A stretch of DNA of 64,000 nucleotides, from contig NMRA01000012.1 in the NCBI GenBank assembly GCA_002633005.1, positions 306,760 through 370,759 of the forward strand. Reading direction: 5' to 3'. This document shows, piece after piece, positions 49,201-59,164 of the stretch. Positions within the stretch are counted from its first letter, which is position 1. Each line of letters begins with the position of its first letter. The notes beneath the pieces were generated by a model that saw nothing but the letters and a program-made list of their open reading frames with translations, had not been told where the DNA came from and did no database searches. Both the position numbers and the translations under genes were made by a program. The DNA is from Phoronis australis (Eukaryota > Phoronida > Phoronidae).

Positions 49201-52200
49201 AAAGTTGTTGAGAAAATTAAGCCGAGTTCTCTTTTGCAGGCGCCTTGTGTTGACTCCAGGCACAGAAACATTTGGCCCATTAATAAAACTTGTGATCGAC
49301 TTCCCCATTTCCTGGTTATAGGGCCCCAGAAAACAGGTCAGTTGCCCTAAGATTGTCATCCAGTATTGTAGGCTGTGATCAGACTCATTGACTCCTCAGA
49401 AAAATGTAGTTTTGATCTGGTGGATTTTGTTGCGGCTCAGCAACACAAATCATTTGTTGAAGTTAACGGCAGTGATATTCTTGTATGCAGTGGTAGATAT
49501 GCCATTTCAGATTTTCCTTTGATGTCTCTAAGTCACTGACCATAATTATAAACATTTTCAAAAGTGTACTTGGTGGAGAAGCAAAGGTTTAAATTTACAA
49601 TTCCTTAAAATGTCTGTGTACGTTATGGTCAGAGAGGGGGAAAGTCAATGTTTCGGGAAATTCTCTTTATGGTGTGAAGAATGTGCCATTTTCTATGGTT
49701 TTAGAAATGACTTCCCATTTAAATAAAACGGCAATATTTATTTTGTTGTTTTTTCTCTATTTTTTGTAATATGCTAATCTTCAACTCTGTCATTGAAAGT
49801 TGAGAGTTTTACTTGATACAATATTTCATCCCCTCTTCTGATTATTCCAGGATCCACAGCTTTGTACACATTCCTAACACAGCATCCAGCAATAAGGAGC
49901 AACTTCCCCAGTCCTGTTACTTTTGAAGAGGTTCAGTTCTTTGGTGGCCGTAATTACTACAAAGGCATTGACTGGTCAGTATCTACATCTATATTGAAGA
50001 GTCTATTTCACGTCTTGCCAAAAGTCAGAAATCTGACTACCAATAGCCAAAATTTCATTTTTTTGTCTTTTGTGTTGTTCGAATTGTCTTTTGTCTTGAG
50101 CAGAAATGGATTTCTGCCTTTTGACTTTGAGTTGCAGACAGATTATCTGACTGCTTTTCACAGACTTATTACTAGCCACAAGACCAAAGCCAGTAGACTG
50201 TGAGAAACAAGCCGCTGTCATAGAAGTGTATGAGTATTGTTTGGTGAAAGGGCTTTGCTGCATTGGTGTGGCAGCTGCAGTGGTTGGTAGAAGTTATGTT
50301 TGCAGCATAAGTTGTGTTGTGTTGTTAAAGGCATGTAGTGTGAGTATTTGAGTTGTAAAACCAATCTGAAGCTGAATATTTGAATTGGAGTCTCAGCCGA
50401 TTAGAAGGCAAGTGTACATATTTATTATTTATTACATTGGCATGAATGCATCACAGAATGCAATACAAAAACAATAAGTCTTATGACCTCTTGGGCTTTT
50501 AAATCTCTGTTACAAATTAAGAAGTTTCATTTGTACTTAACAGCTATTATAACTTATGGTTGAAATAGTATAGAGGTCATGCTCTAGGCCAATTGACCTA
50601 TTGCAAGCTCCGCCGCCTTGCGAAAAGTCACGGGACACCCAACAAACAAATAATAAGTTTTACCCAACGTGTTATATGTCGGGTAAAATGGTGGCTTGGA
50701 AACGAAGGTGTGTCAAGAATGCTGCGCTCTGATTGGTCAGTTGAGCCGTCACTCAAAATCCTAGTGATTGGTCAATTATTACCTAAGAAATCAAAGGCTA
50801 CCATCGGTCAATTCAATGGCTGACCTTGAAATTTCATTCACAATGAATTTAGCATAATTAAAGTAGGTGTCATGTTCATGCTAAATTACGATGTCACTAG
50901 ATTGGATGATCATAGATAGAGCAGTAGGTACTAAAAAGACTGGCCGACACTATTGACATGTGTTAAAGATGAGACTTAAATACAGTATCCTTCCCTAGTG
51001 ATCCAAAATAAAGGGAAGTGTACAGGAAAGTTAGAAAGATTCAGTAAATTTTGAGCTGTGATTAAAGATGTGATGCTGAATAATAAAGTTTCTGAGTGTG
51101 CATATTTGTATTCAGTTCTGTTTCTACCTGTTGGCCAAATCTTGCACATGACAATTGCTGGCAATTGGTCTACTTAACATAAGTTTAGCATTTTATGATA
51201 ATTTTTCTTTGAATTAAAACTCAGCATAGGGTTCTTCGAGTCCTGTTCCTGGGGTCTAGTCTCTGTACTCGAAATTCAATGAAAATTTGCATGTCGCGCC
51301 TTTACCGTAGTCAACTTACAAATTTGTGCTTGAATCATACACTGTGATTGGTTAAATTTCGAGTCTGAATCTGACTCCAGTCTGAGTTCCGAGATTAGGT
51401 CTTGTGCTTTGTTTAAACTGGTAAGTTTGTGTAATTTATTGTCGGTTTTTCAGAAATTTGAAATACTTGTGAAGGCAATCAAGGGTACCGTCATCCTTAT
51501 CAAATTGAGAATAAACATTTTGGGGTGTCTTTTTTTACCCGTATCATGCACAAATACCACCATTTTGTCTCTGTGGAAAAGTTTCTGGCATCTTGTTTAC
51601 AAAATTGTGAGTGCAACATAATGATCACATCTTGCTACCAATAGGTACATGGATTTCTTTCCGGATCAACCTGCCAATGGCTCATACTATCTATTTGAGA
51701 AGAGCGCCACATATTTTGACAAAGACTTTGTTCCTAAGAGGATCCACACGCTGTTGCCCAAGGCCAAGTTAATCTGTATATTGCTGAGCCCTGCTAGGAG
51801 GGCGTACTCCTGGTACCAGGTATGTGTCATCTGCATCGATTTCAGAATGCTCGCGCTTTTGCCAGAAGGCATTTTCAGTGTTTAGTATGTTTTTGTCCAT
51901 CTTCACATCTTTTATTTTGTATGTTATTATTTGTTAGGGATGACCACAGAAATAACTGTTCCACTTTCTGGTGCTATACCCTGGTTTTATTTTTCTCACA
52001 TTCATGTATTACCATCTTATTTGTCTTATTTTGTGTTATCATATCTCATCTTTACTCATGTCTCTCCTTCAGTTATATGTCTTGTGTATATAGCCCAATG
52101 ATCAATCAATAAATCGGTCAATCAATCCATCACCATCATTTTTATATATGTGAGCTGAGCATGATCAATCAATAAATCAGTCAATCAATCCATCGCCATC

Positions 52201-54236
52201 ATTTTTATATATGTGAGCTGAGCATGTATATTTGTTCTTTTTGAACTAAAATTAAGCTCTTTCTAGTTTTCACAAACATTTCAATCATTCATGAAAATTT
52301 CAAGCTATGCTGTGTTTTTGATTAAGTTCTGAAATTCATCCATTGGAGTTTATGGATATGAATTTCCCACAATTCGCTACTTTCGTCTTGCACAGTTCGG
52401 TGTGGCCCGTAACCAGGTTTATTTTCCACTGCAGCACATAAGAGCCCACCGAGACAAAACAGCTTTAAACTACTCATTCTACGAGGTGATCTCAGCCGAC
52501 CAGTCCGCTCCCAAGCCAGTGCGTGACTTGCGCAGTCGCTGCCTCAACCCTGGACTGTATGCTCATCACTTGGAGAAGTGGCTGCTGTACTTCTCAAGCA
52601 AACAAGTTTGTAAATTCAGCCATACTTTGTTTTGTGATACAACTGATAACTGGTGAATTATACTAAATAGAGACTGCTTGAAAACTGTTTTCATTAAAAT
52701 AGTTAATATCAATAGCGAGTTACGTTTTGGTTTACTATGCCTTAACTGATAATGCAGCTTTTTTGGAAAGCAATGTCGTCTGCTCCACGTCCACAAACAT
52801 GATTCAGAAGTGCACTGTTGTTGTTATTGCTTTAAAAGACGAATGGAATTTTTGACTGTGAGGTTCCATTGTGTCATATTCCGTAGAATTTCTTCTTCGT
52901 GGGACATTAGGCTACTCTGACTTAAGACCGTGAAGTGTTTCTTGTTCTTCTGCCTGTGTTTATGCAAGAGTCTTAAGATCTAATCCTCGAGTCCTATGTA
53001 GAATCAATTATGGTAAATTGTACAATTCCATTTGATGTTTAATGTTGTCAGTTTCCTGTGAGATTGGGTTTATGAGCCAATCCTTACTTATTCCAGATTC
53101 TCATCTTGGATGGTGGAATGTTAAAGACGGAGCCAATCAAAGTGATGGACACAGTGCAGCAGTTCTTACATGTAGAACCCTACATGAACTACTCTAGTCA
53201 CTTGAGGTACTTAAGTGCAGATGCACTCGCCATTTCTGTGATACTTAAATGACGTGAAAAATAGTATCCCTTTTTGAGGCACTTTTTTGTGGGAATAAAT
53301 TTATTTGAATGCTCACATATCAGAGCACCACACCACAAAAGTATGTATGCCTATGGGTGTATTTTTGGCAACTGTATGTTGTTTTGGAAATCTGATGGGT
53401 TGTTGTAAAATGCATATGTATTATGTTTTGAGTGTAAAACTGTATATGACATTATATATGACTGTCATCTAATGAGGTATTGAGTGACTTTGAAGGTAAC
53501 TAGCCGTATTAGCAAACCAGTATAAAGGAGTTTTAATAACGCACTGAGCTTGTTGAATGTGAAATTAGTACACACAGATAAAATTCTTTCTAGTGAGATA
53601 CAATTATATTAAAAAGGATGCGTTTGTTTGTTTCACAAAAACTGCACCATAGAATGTTTCATACAGTTTCCGAAAATATACTCCCCTTTCCAAAAAATAC
53701 ACCCAGCCGCGTATTCAGTTTCATTTGACGTTTTGACGGGTCGTTTTCCAAATACTTGTCCATAAGCCTATTTTCGGAAATTTCTAGTAGAAGGTTGTGT
53801 ATGCATACATGAAGCCAATACAACGAAAGAAGGTTGAAATCATACTGTAAACATATTAGTATATTTTTGGCAGCCAAATCTTTGAAGAGAGTTGAAATTG
53901 AAGCCATTCCTCAACAGCTTTGTTCTTCATAGCTCCAAAAACAACAGAGTTGTGAAATTGCTTTATGACTGATGTCTTAGGATCATGTTGGGTCTCATTG
54001 TTGTGTTCTGTTTTTGCAGATATGATGCCAAGAAAGGTTTCTTCTGCCAAATTAGAGATGACAATCACACAAAATGCCTCGGTAAAAGTAAGGGTAGGCT
54101 CTATCCGCAAATGGATGATACTTCGAGGCGATTTCTTTCTCAGTTTTATAAACTTTCGAATGTGGCTCTGTATAAGCTACTGAACAGAATCGGCCAACAG
54201 ATTCCCGGTTGGTTAGAGGATGAACTCGCCACATGA
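30200..54236 (+). CDS. NDST: Bifunctional heparan sulfate N-deacetylase/N-sulfotransferase (NDST), spliced
   Basis: Golgi type II membrane enzyme that removes acetyl groups from GlcNAc of nascent heparan sulfate and transfers sulfate from PAPS to the freed amine, the first modification step. Coding exons: 30200-31228, 32499-32625, 36963-37078 or 37861-37979, 46947-47132, 47791-47919, 48661-48843, 49240-49336, 49851-49974, 51645-51819, 52435-52605, 53097-53206, 54020-54236. All junctions are GT-AG and keep frame, giving 887 (or 888) residues; vertebrate NDST1 is 882. Order: cytosolic tail, membrane anchor about 24-43, N-terminal domain, deacetylase (DIDDIFVG at 324-331, HxxxH at 396-400, RQTCG with Cys492), then sulfotransferase with PAPS loop GPQKTGST (618-625), Glu649, His723 and the Cys825/Cys835 pair. 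From the deacetylase on, numbering is the human NDST1 number plus 7. Which vertebrate paralogue is closest cannot be said; invertebrates often have one gene. Confidence 0.97.
31229..32498 (+). other. NDST intron 1
   Basis: GTATGT donor and TTTGCAG acceptor. Nothing coding is recognised inside. Confidence 0.85.
32499..32625 (+). CDS. NDST: NDST coding exon 2
   Basis: Begins [11 protein letters not shown] and includes [16 protein letters not shown], a highly conserved NDST deacetylase segment. It ends after the first base of a codon (CTT G|GTGAG), so the next exon must start in phase 1. Confidence 0.95.
32626..36962 (+). other. NDST intron 2
   Basis: 4.3 kb, AT-rich. It contains the hairpin repeat at 33493-33575 and a shared interspersed fragment near 33305-33365. 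No coding exon recognised. The acceptor before exon 3A is TTGCTTCTGTTTCTTACAG. Confidence 0.85.
33493..33575. mobile_element. Hairpin MITE-like element, copy 2
   Basis: TGCAAGGGTCTCGGATTTTG...AGAACCAGTTT is mirrored by AAAATTGGTTCACAAAATGC...AGGACCTCTG. This is the same family as the hairpin at 26632-26732, more diverged. Confidence 0.5.
36963..37078 (+). CDS. NDST: NDST alternative exon 3A (canonical deacetylase metal-site exon)
   Basis: 116 nt, phase 1 in and phase 0 out, 39 residues counting the split codon. It encodes [15 protein letters not shown], close to the family consensus FWWFPHMWSHMQPH, with the HxxxH pair at residues 396 and 400 and a sequon N-L-T at 408-410. Splice sites are CTTACAG|AGAAC and GCTAAG|GTAATT. 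A TTGATG microsatellite begins 22 bp past its end. It is the version closest to other NDSTs and is presumably the default. Confidence 0.93.
37101..37130. repeat. TTGATG hexanucleotide microsatellite, five units
   Basis: Five exact TTGATG units in the intron, immediately after alternative exon 3A. Length changes here could affect splice choice, but that is speculation. Confidence 0.9.
37861..37979 (+). CDS. NDST: NDST alternative exon 3B (second version of the deacetylase metal-site exon)
   Basis: 119 nt, same phases as 3A, 40 residues counting the split codon. It encodes [15 protein letters not shown], keeping FWWF, the Trp and the HxxxH pair, but replacing C395 by G, M397 by T, R399 by T and P403 by A. 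After His404 the sequence is largely different, yet a sequon (N-E-S) is kept at 409-411, one position from the 3A site. Splice sites CTTCGTAG|AGTAC and TCTGAG|GTAAGA are good; the donor fits consensus better than that of 3A. Joining 3A to 3B gives a stop at 37957-37959, so they are mutually exclusive. The open frame, splice sites and retained metal residues argue for a used exon. Confidence 0.88.
38240..38376 (-). mobile_element. Left arm of an inverted pair of retroelement tails
   Basis: About 137 bp whose reverse complement closely matches 38572-38708 (for example GTCGGCATTGGCAGAGATTG here against GTCGGCATTGGCGGAGATTG from the other arm). It is thus an antisense copy of the tail-coding segment described next. 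Confidence 0.7.
38476..38708 (+). mobile_element. Retroelement C-terminal coding fragment and right inverted arm
   Basis: The plus frame reads [20 protein letters not shown], then [20 protein letters not shown]. This matches a tail pattern (W-x-x-RG-V-x-EAI...PSLN-x-x-GG) that I associate with C-terminal parts of Penelope-like or related reverse-transcriptase ORFs in marine animals. No reverse transcriptase or GIY-YIG core lies upstream, so it is a truncated relic. From 38572 it forms the right arm of an inverted repeat with 38240-38376 (spacer about 195 bp). It lies about 260 bp downstream of NDST exon 3B. Family assignment is from memory of the pattern. Confidence 0.5.
40406..40468. repeat. 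22-bp tandem repeat, three copies
   Basis: Three units of about AAACAATCATGTTTACACATGT, the last one incomplete. The unit is partly self-complementary (CATGTTTACACATG), so it could fold. Confidence 0.9.
40908..41045 (+). other. Small acidic, proline-rich open frame inside an NDST intron
   Basis: The frame opens after a TAA and includes ATG at 40950, reading [20 protein letters not shown] and ending TAG at 41043-41045. Base composition is richer in GC than the neighbourhood. It has no recognised homology; it could be a relic of a transposon protein or chance. The overlapping 134-codon minus frame (40734-41138) is no better supported. Confidence 0.2.
44581..45691. repeat. Allelic duplicate in NDST intron 3, copy 1
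   Basis: About 1.11 kb repeated at 45693-46782 with a small percentage of differences and a few short indels. It abuts a single N. Interpreted as two haplotypes in tandem. Confidence 0.8.
44978..45075 (+). repeat. Possible tRNA-derived SINE head
   Basis: TGGCGAGGAGG resembles a polymerase III A box, and GTGGGTTCGAGTCCCGCTGG contains a strong B box (GGTTCGAGTCC). The spacing of about 65 bp fits a tRNA with a long variable arm (Leu or Ser type). The stems do not pair well enough for a functional tRNA. The allelic copy is at about 46097-46192. Confidence 0.4.
45692..45692. other. Assembly gap (single N)
   Basis: Join between two near-identical copies inside NDST intron 3. Intron length is therefore overestimated by about 1.1 kb. 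Confidence 0.85.
45693..46782. repeat. Allelic duplicate in NDST intron 3, copy 2
   Basis: Second copy of 44581-45691; it runs into the unique sequence that leads to NDST exon 4. Confidence 0.8.
46947..47132 (+). CDS. NDST: NDST coding exon 4
   Basis: 62 codons, phase 0 at both ends. It carries [14 protein letters not shown] and [12 protein letters not shown], hallmark deacetylase-domain sequences. If exon 3 were skipped altogether, this exon would be read out of frame and stop after a few codons (TGA within ATTCCCACTGAC). Confidence 0.96.
47342..47660. mobile_element. Fold-back element in NDST intron 4
   Basis: The left end ...ACACGAGCATCGCATCTT is mirrored by AAGATGCGATGCTCGTGCG at the right, and CGAACCACCTATGAA by TTCATAGGTGGTTCG. 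The arms consist of repeats of a degenerate unit (ATCACGCATACGAAC). About 320 bp with only a short central region. No coding capacity. Confidence 0.7.
47791..47919 (+). CDS. NDST: NDST coding exon 5
   Basis: 43 codons, phase 0. Begins [15 protein letters not shown]; the Cys (residue 492) corresponds to the conserved family cysteine Cys486 of NDST1, implicated in deacetylase activity. Also contains YPGG and GGELF. Confidence 0.96.
48661..48843 (+). CDS. NDST: NDST coding exon 6
   Basis: 61 codons, phase 0. It carries [19 protein letters not shown], one of the most conserved NDST blocks, at the end of the deacetylase half, then leads towards the sulfotransferase. Confidence 0.96.
49240..49336 (+). 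CDS. NDST: NDST coding exon 7: linker and start of the PAPS loop
   Basis: Encodes a Cys-containing linker ([12 protein letters not shown]...KTCDRLP) and then FLVIGPQKT. It ends in phase 1, so the PAPS 5'-phosphosulfate loop GPQKTGST is split across this intron. Lys621 equals Lys614 of human NDST1. Confidence 0.96.
49851..49974 (+). CDS. NDST: NDST coding exon 8: catalytic glutamate
   Basis: Completes the PAPS loop and contains [19 protein letters not shown]. The second Glu (649) aligns with Glu642 of NDST1, proposed as the sulfotransferase base. Ends in phase 2 within the Trp codon. Confidence 0.96.
49975..51644 (+). other. NDST intron 8
   Basis: 1.67 kb without a recognised exon. 50589-50824 has inverted ends (GGCCAATTGACC ... 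GGTCAATTCAATGGC) and repeated GATTGGTCA motifs, and may be a small MITE. Confidence 0.7.
50589..50824. mobile_element. Possible MITE with CCAAT-type motifs
   Basis: Less AT-rich block with loosely inverted ends. Internal GATTGGTCA occurs at least twice, an NF-Y-like sequence. Evidence is only the ends and composition. Confidence 0.3.
51645..51819 (+). CDS. NDST: NDST coding exon 9
   Basis: Encodes [12 protein letters not shown] and [23 protein letters not shown]. This is the 3'-phosphate-binding strand and helix of the sulfotransferase fold (family: ILxxPxxRAYSWYQ). Phase 2 in, phase 0 out. Confidence 0.96.
52100..52225. repeat. 63-bp tandem duplication in NDST intron 9
   Basis: Two copies of a unit starting GATCAATCAATAAATC and ending TGTGAGCTGAGCAT, differing at only a few bases. 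Confidence 0.9.
52435..52605 (+). CDS. NDST: NDST coding exon 10
   Basis: 57 codons, phase 0. Starts HIRAHRD; His723 aligns with His716 of NDST1 near the active site. Then [14 protein letters not shown], the conserved segment before the substrate-binding helix. Confidence 0.96.
53097..53206 (+). CDS. NDST: NDST coding exon 11
   Basis: Encodes [18 protein letters not shown], a conserved strand and helix of the sulfotransferase domain, and ends in phase 2 within an Arg codon. The 813-bp intron that follows holds nothing recognised. Confidence 0.96.
54020..54236 (+). CDS. NDST: NDST terminal coding exon 12
   Basis: Contains KKGFFCQI...KCLGKSKGR; Cys825 and Cys835 match the disulfide pair and Lys840 the PAPS-binding lysine (human 833). 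The C-terminus [11 protein letters not shown] resembles LPTWLREDL of NDST1. Stop TGA at 54234-54236. A sequon N-H-T lies between the cysteines. Confidence 0.97.
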
Positions 54237-54931
54237 CTAGTTAACAATACAACAATAGGTAATTTTGAAAACTTGTTGTAACAGAACATGAAGTGGGGTT
54301 GTGAAAACCCATTAGAACGCTCTTGAGACCTTGTATTTTTGTACTTATATTTATGAATTGAGCATATATAAATAGTTTGACCCACATTCTACCATGTATA
54401 ATGTGAGGCTGATACTAGCAATTATGATTATAAGAAAAAGTTATTTTATGAAATGCAAGTGGTGCCAAGATTGACTGCCTTATATCTTTGTGAATGCCTG
54501 GGTCACGAGAATTTTGGGCCCCAAAATGTACACAACTTGCTTATCTTTGGATAACTATCAATCAGTTTCAGTAATACTGTGTCATATTTGGGGAGTAAGT
54601 ACCCACTTTACTAAAGGAGATACGAAATGTTTCTTTTGTCTCATGCTTATTCTACTAGTATCATATTCGCATAAAAACTTAAAGTGACATTTTGTACGAG
54701 AAAATAATTTTACAGAACTGACTGTCATGCAGAATCAAACTCGCCAGCTCCGATCTCCCACCGAGCCAAATCCCACACATAAACTCCAGAGTATTTATTT
54801 ATGTCAATATGGTAAAGTTACCGGCCCTGATTTCATCGAATGTCTCGAAGGCTACGGCAACCATTGGCGATTTGTAATTAACTCACAAAAACATAACAAA
54901 TTATGTTGTCTTATAACTCTGGTCAAAGCTT

Positions 54932-55292
54932 AATAACTTCAACAAGTCTCCCACCCAACAATAATAACTTAACAAGTCTATCCCACCCAACAATAATAAT
55001 AACTTCAACAAGTCTACCCCACCCAACAATAATAACTTAACAAGTCTATCCCACCCAACAATAATAACTTCAACAAGTCTATCCCACCCAACAATAATAA
55101 CTTAACAAGTCTATCCCACCCAACAATAATAACTTCAACAAGTCTATCCCACCCAACAATAATAACTTCAACAAGTCTATCCCACCCAACAATAATAACT
55201 TCAACAAGTCTATCCCACCCAACAATAACTTCAACAAGACTATCCCACCCAACAATAATAACTTCAACAAGACTGTCCCACCCAACAATAAT
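54932..55292. repeat. 33-bp minisatellite, about eleven copies
   Basis: The unit is roughly AACAATAATAACTTCAACAA followed by GTCTATCCCACCC. Some copies lack one C (AACTTAAC) or have an extra AAT or a G-to-A variant. The right flank (ATAATCACAAAAAATGCATT) resembles 60883-60902, so the array may have grown from part of an interspersed repeat. Confidence 0.95.
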
Positions 55293-56236
55293 CACAAAAA
55301 ATGCATTTTGTCCATAAAAATGATGTCCCTTTAACGCCCACCCCAATTTTTGTTTTTCCCCAATTTAAGCACCCTGGACATTGCATGCACTTGTATGGTA
55401 TTACCTCTTTTCTTTTACGAAGATTTTTTTAAAATGTAATATATGACGTCACTTCTCTTTTTTCTTCTGTGAAGATTTATTTACAATTTAATATAATGAT
55501 GCCAGCTGTAACATCCACCAAGAGCACTTAAAGAGTCACGAGACTGTTGGGTGACAAATGTACTCATCATATTTCACCATTATGAATCACAGAATCAGAC
55601 TTAGCAACAGTTGTCTGGTGCGTTGGTCAACAGTGACTGTTAATACTTTCACAGCATTAGTAGCGGGTCGCTTCTCATTTCTTTCCCACCACTGCCAGTG
55701 AGTTTACTAGTCATTGATCTTGTTGGACGTCACTTTCATATTTTATCTCCAGCCTGCACAAATTGTGTTTTACAAAGGTTGTATTTGTCAGCAGAGAATG
55801 TTAAACCTGGATTTTGAAGCTATATTTTACTAAGAAATGCTATTTGACTAGAAAATTTGTAATTCTTAGTTCCTATTATGTACAGTGTAGTTAACCAATG
55901 TACTTAATACGAGTAAAATTTTGTGCAAAATAAGGTAGACCGTCACCTGGGTGCCAATTTTGTAATTCACATCAATTTTTGCACGTTTCTTCCGATTACA
56001 CAGAAAGATATTTAGTTTCCGTTGTAATGTAAATGAAGGGCTGAGAAGGGTACTTGCCAATATTTTTGAAGTTTGGTCTTTTAGCAGGTCTTGTAAATAT
56101 TGTATATTTCTTGTATGTACAGTGTAGTGTATTTTAGTCAATAATGATTGTGAACTGCACTTTTGCATTTTAATGCCTTAATGTTCATGATATTCGTGAA
56201 CTAACATATTGTAAAAGAATGTCTGTAGTTTTTATA

Positions 56237-56242
56237 AATAAA
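56237..56242 (+). terminator. Poly(A) signal candidate for NDST
   Basis: AATAAA in TTTATAAATAAAACCC, the first exact signal after the stop codon, followed by a T-rich stretch. Confidence 0.5.
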
Positions 56243-58880
56243 ACCCTTTAACCTATTCCTTGTTTTCACCAGTTGCTGTTAACAAGCTCGTTTGATGCTC
56301 AGGAGTTAAATTTGGACACTCAAGAGATTGTTTATACACACAAAGATTTTACGAAACCAACCTCTGCGCTATTGGCTCTCCATTCTGAAAGTACCAATCG
56401 TGTATGAACAGACTTTTAGTTGGAAGCTTTCAATATTATTGATTGCACTTGTCTTTGGAGCATTGTGGTAAACCTGGAAAAGAATTGGGACTACCAGCTG
56501 TTATCAATTTGCGTTTACATAACTGAGTGAATTTATGCCACACACTTGCTTCAACTTGCATGACCTGTGAAGGTTGTACAAACATGCACTGTTATCAAGA
56601 ACTGTCCTGCAAGGTTGGGGTTGTTGACCTTGCAACTCCATCTAGTTAACAAGGCAATTAACAACTAAACATGGGAGTGTTGGAATGGTTTTCATCAATG
56701 TGGCTTCTTTCAGTTTGGGGATTTAACTTCAAGCTTCTGAAATGCAATGGTTAAAGTTGTGTAGGACCCTATAAAAATGAACAAATTTGGCAAATTTTGG
56801 AACATCGTATCTCAGAAATAAATTGGATTCACATGAAACTTTCAGATACAATGATTAACTCACTTATTCTCTGTAAGGTATTTTTTTAACAATGTTCCAC
56901 TTTTGTGTGAGGAGCTATCCAAAATTATAGTACTTATGATTTTTATGAGAAATCTTGAAAGTTGATAAAACGCAAAATTATTTTAGAAAAGTAACAGCAT
57001 TTTTGATAACTCACCTTGAACATTTATCTCAAATAAAATTTGATCGGTGATTAATACTGTTGTTTTGTTACCAATGTACCTTTCTTTTTTGGTAAATTTT
57101 ACTAAAAGACACGTGACCCAATTACCAACAGTTTGCTAAAAAGTCAAAAATTAAGTTCTGCGGCCTTTCTACTTTCAGAAAAATATACACTTTTAAACTT
57201 TTCTACATATTTTGTCAAATTTTTGTCAAATGCACAGATAAGATCCACATAACCTAAAGAATGTACTTGGAAATCCTGTATAGGCAATGGAGTATACCAA
57301 GTGCACACTTGATTTGTTCACTGAGCAGCAATTTTGAATGCTAAGCGACATCATACGTACACTGCTCTAAAACATCAACTGAAAGTTGACCAGTACCTAT
57401 TATAATAACAGTACAGACTACCACAATCACATGTACAACACGCGTAATAAACACAAACAAAGGAGCATTTCGCACCACCAACAGTGCAGATTTAAATCTA
57501 AATCAATGCAATTATTTTTTAGCAAATCCATCAAGTACCTCTTTCAAATTCAAAAACCTAGATAAAGCTGTCCTTTTTGTTCTTCGGCTTATTCAGACTC
57601 CTTCATAATATCCATGAAGTGTGAGTGACAAGTCATTTAGTATCACCTGTATACTTTGCTCTTGACTTGAAGTATTGTTGTACTGACTTCCAACAGTGTA
57701 CTACACAGACATTAGGCATACGGTACACAGTGGGCAGGAATCACAAAAAGTGTAGAAGTGGACAACACGTGGAAGGAATAGGTGAGGATTTCACTTTTAA
57801 ATGCCAGTAACTGCCATTTTTACACCAAAACTAAATAACGTAAAAAGGTAATCTCAAAACAGCATTAAACCCATGCTTTTTGTCAAACAACAAGCTCTCT
57901 TTCTTCACCATTTACTGCAGTAAAATTGGCCTTGTCTTGTTCCTTGCCTACTTTTGCGTAAAGTTAACTGTGGCTGGGGAAATCTCATATTTTGTAATTT
58001 CTTCAGACCAAACTCATAGCAGACGGTCAGTATTTCCATAGCCCGGAAATCATTTTTCATCAGAGTAAAGAACAATTAGAGACTTCAATTACACTAATAA
58101 ACATCAAAACTTAGTTTTTTGACAGAAAGCATGGGTTAAATCCCGCTTTAATATTCTAGTCTCTGAGGCTTTTTAAAGTATTATTATGGCATGCAGTACC
58201 ACACAAAGGTTTGAACACAATGATAACACGGTACACAGTATTGTAAACGGTGGTCAGGGTATACCTAAGCTTGCCCTTGTCCTTTAAAAGCCATTAAATC
58301 TATAATTTACTTGAATGGCAAAACTGACCATCAAAGTTGATACAACACATTCATATTATACAATATTATACAATATTACCAGTGTCGAGTACTAGTCATT
58401 TTACCTTACAACATCACATCTGCTACACACAACAGCCAAATATTTATACATAAATTTGAAATTCAAAACAGCAGTGAACATTTTTAAGAAAAAAGAATTT
58501 TAAGTTCATATTTTTCTTTGCCTTTCCACAATCACACAAAAGAAAGTGTTCCGTTCACTCTTGACATTTTCTTGAAATACTACAGATTTAAGGAGCCTAC
58601 TATGAAACACAAACTCAAGTGGCAGCAAGATCAGTATCAAAGTCTATAATGCTTGAAACAAGTCAACTTACAAGGAGACAACATACAACAAACTAACTTT
58701 TCCACGTACAAATGTAGTAAAAAGCTGGTCCTGAAGTGGCACAGCACCACTCTCATTCTAAGATATTTACCCAAAAGGAAACACCAGACAAGCACTTGTC
58801 CTACTTCTTCTCACGCAATTGTACAGCACTATCTCGTATCCTAATTGTTATGTAATTCATCACTGTTATGCGGGCAAACT
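56243..58880. other. Region between convergent genes
   Basis: No exon recognised. It contains the old interspersed repeat at 56785-57245. Short frames at 57625-57810 and elsewhere have no motif. Confidence 0.5.
56785..57245. repeat. Old interspersed repeat, copy 2
   Basis: Long match in block order to 17590-18015, and in its right part to 27340-27480. Old and diverged; class unknown. Confidence 0.5.
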
Positions 58881-58886
58881 TTTATT
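58881..58886 (-). terminator. Poly(A) signal candidate for ACSL
   Basis: TTTATT on the plus strand is AATAAA on the minus strand (context CTAATAAAAGTTTG), about 880 bp past the ACSL stop. Other variants further out are possible. Confidence 0.4.
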
Positions 58887-59164
58887 AGTGCATTTTCAGT
58901 TGTGTCAGTTCTACATGTGGAATGTATTGTTCTTCCCTTATTAATTAATTGAGAAAAGCCCAGCAGTCTACAAAGTAGGTAAGTCATGTAACACGCTTTT
59001 TTACATCTGCGACAAAGGAAAGTTCAATCCAACATGGGCTAACTGGAATAAACTAAAAATATCAATACTTGGACGACAAATGCAAATTCTAAGAAAACGG
59101 AACAGTTCATAAAGTTCCAGCACTACCCTGACAATAGATTACCTACAAACCAAAATGAGCAAAC

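Larger units (their letters stand above)
54237..56260 (+). other. NDST 3' untranslated region (inferred)
   Basis: About 2 kb from the stop to the first exact AATAAA at 56237-56242. It contains the 33-bp minisatellite. The open frame on the minus strand over the minisatellite is a by-product of the unit length being a multiple of three. Confidence 0.55.

Noticed and set aside
55014-55346. 110-codon minus-strand frame of repeated VGWD-like units
   Set aside because: It is the 33-bp minisatellite read in frame; 33 is a multiple of three, so the frame stays open without selection.
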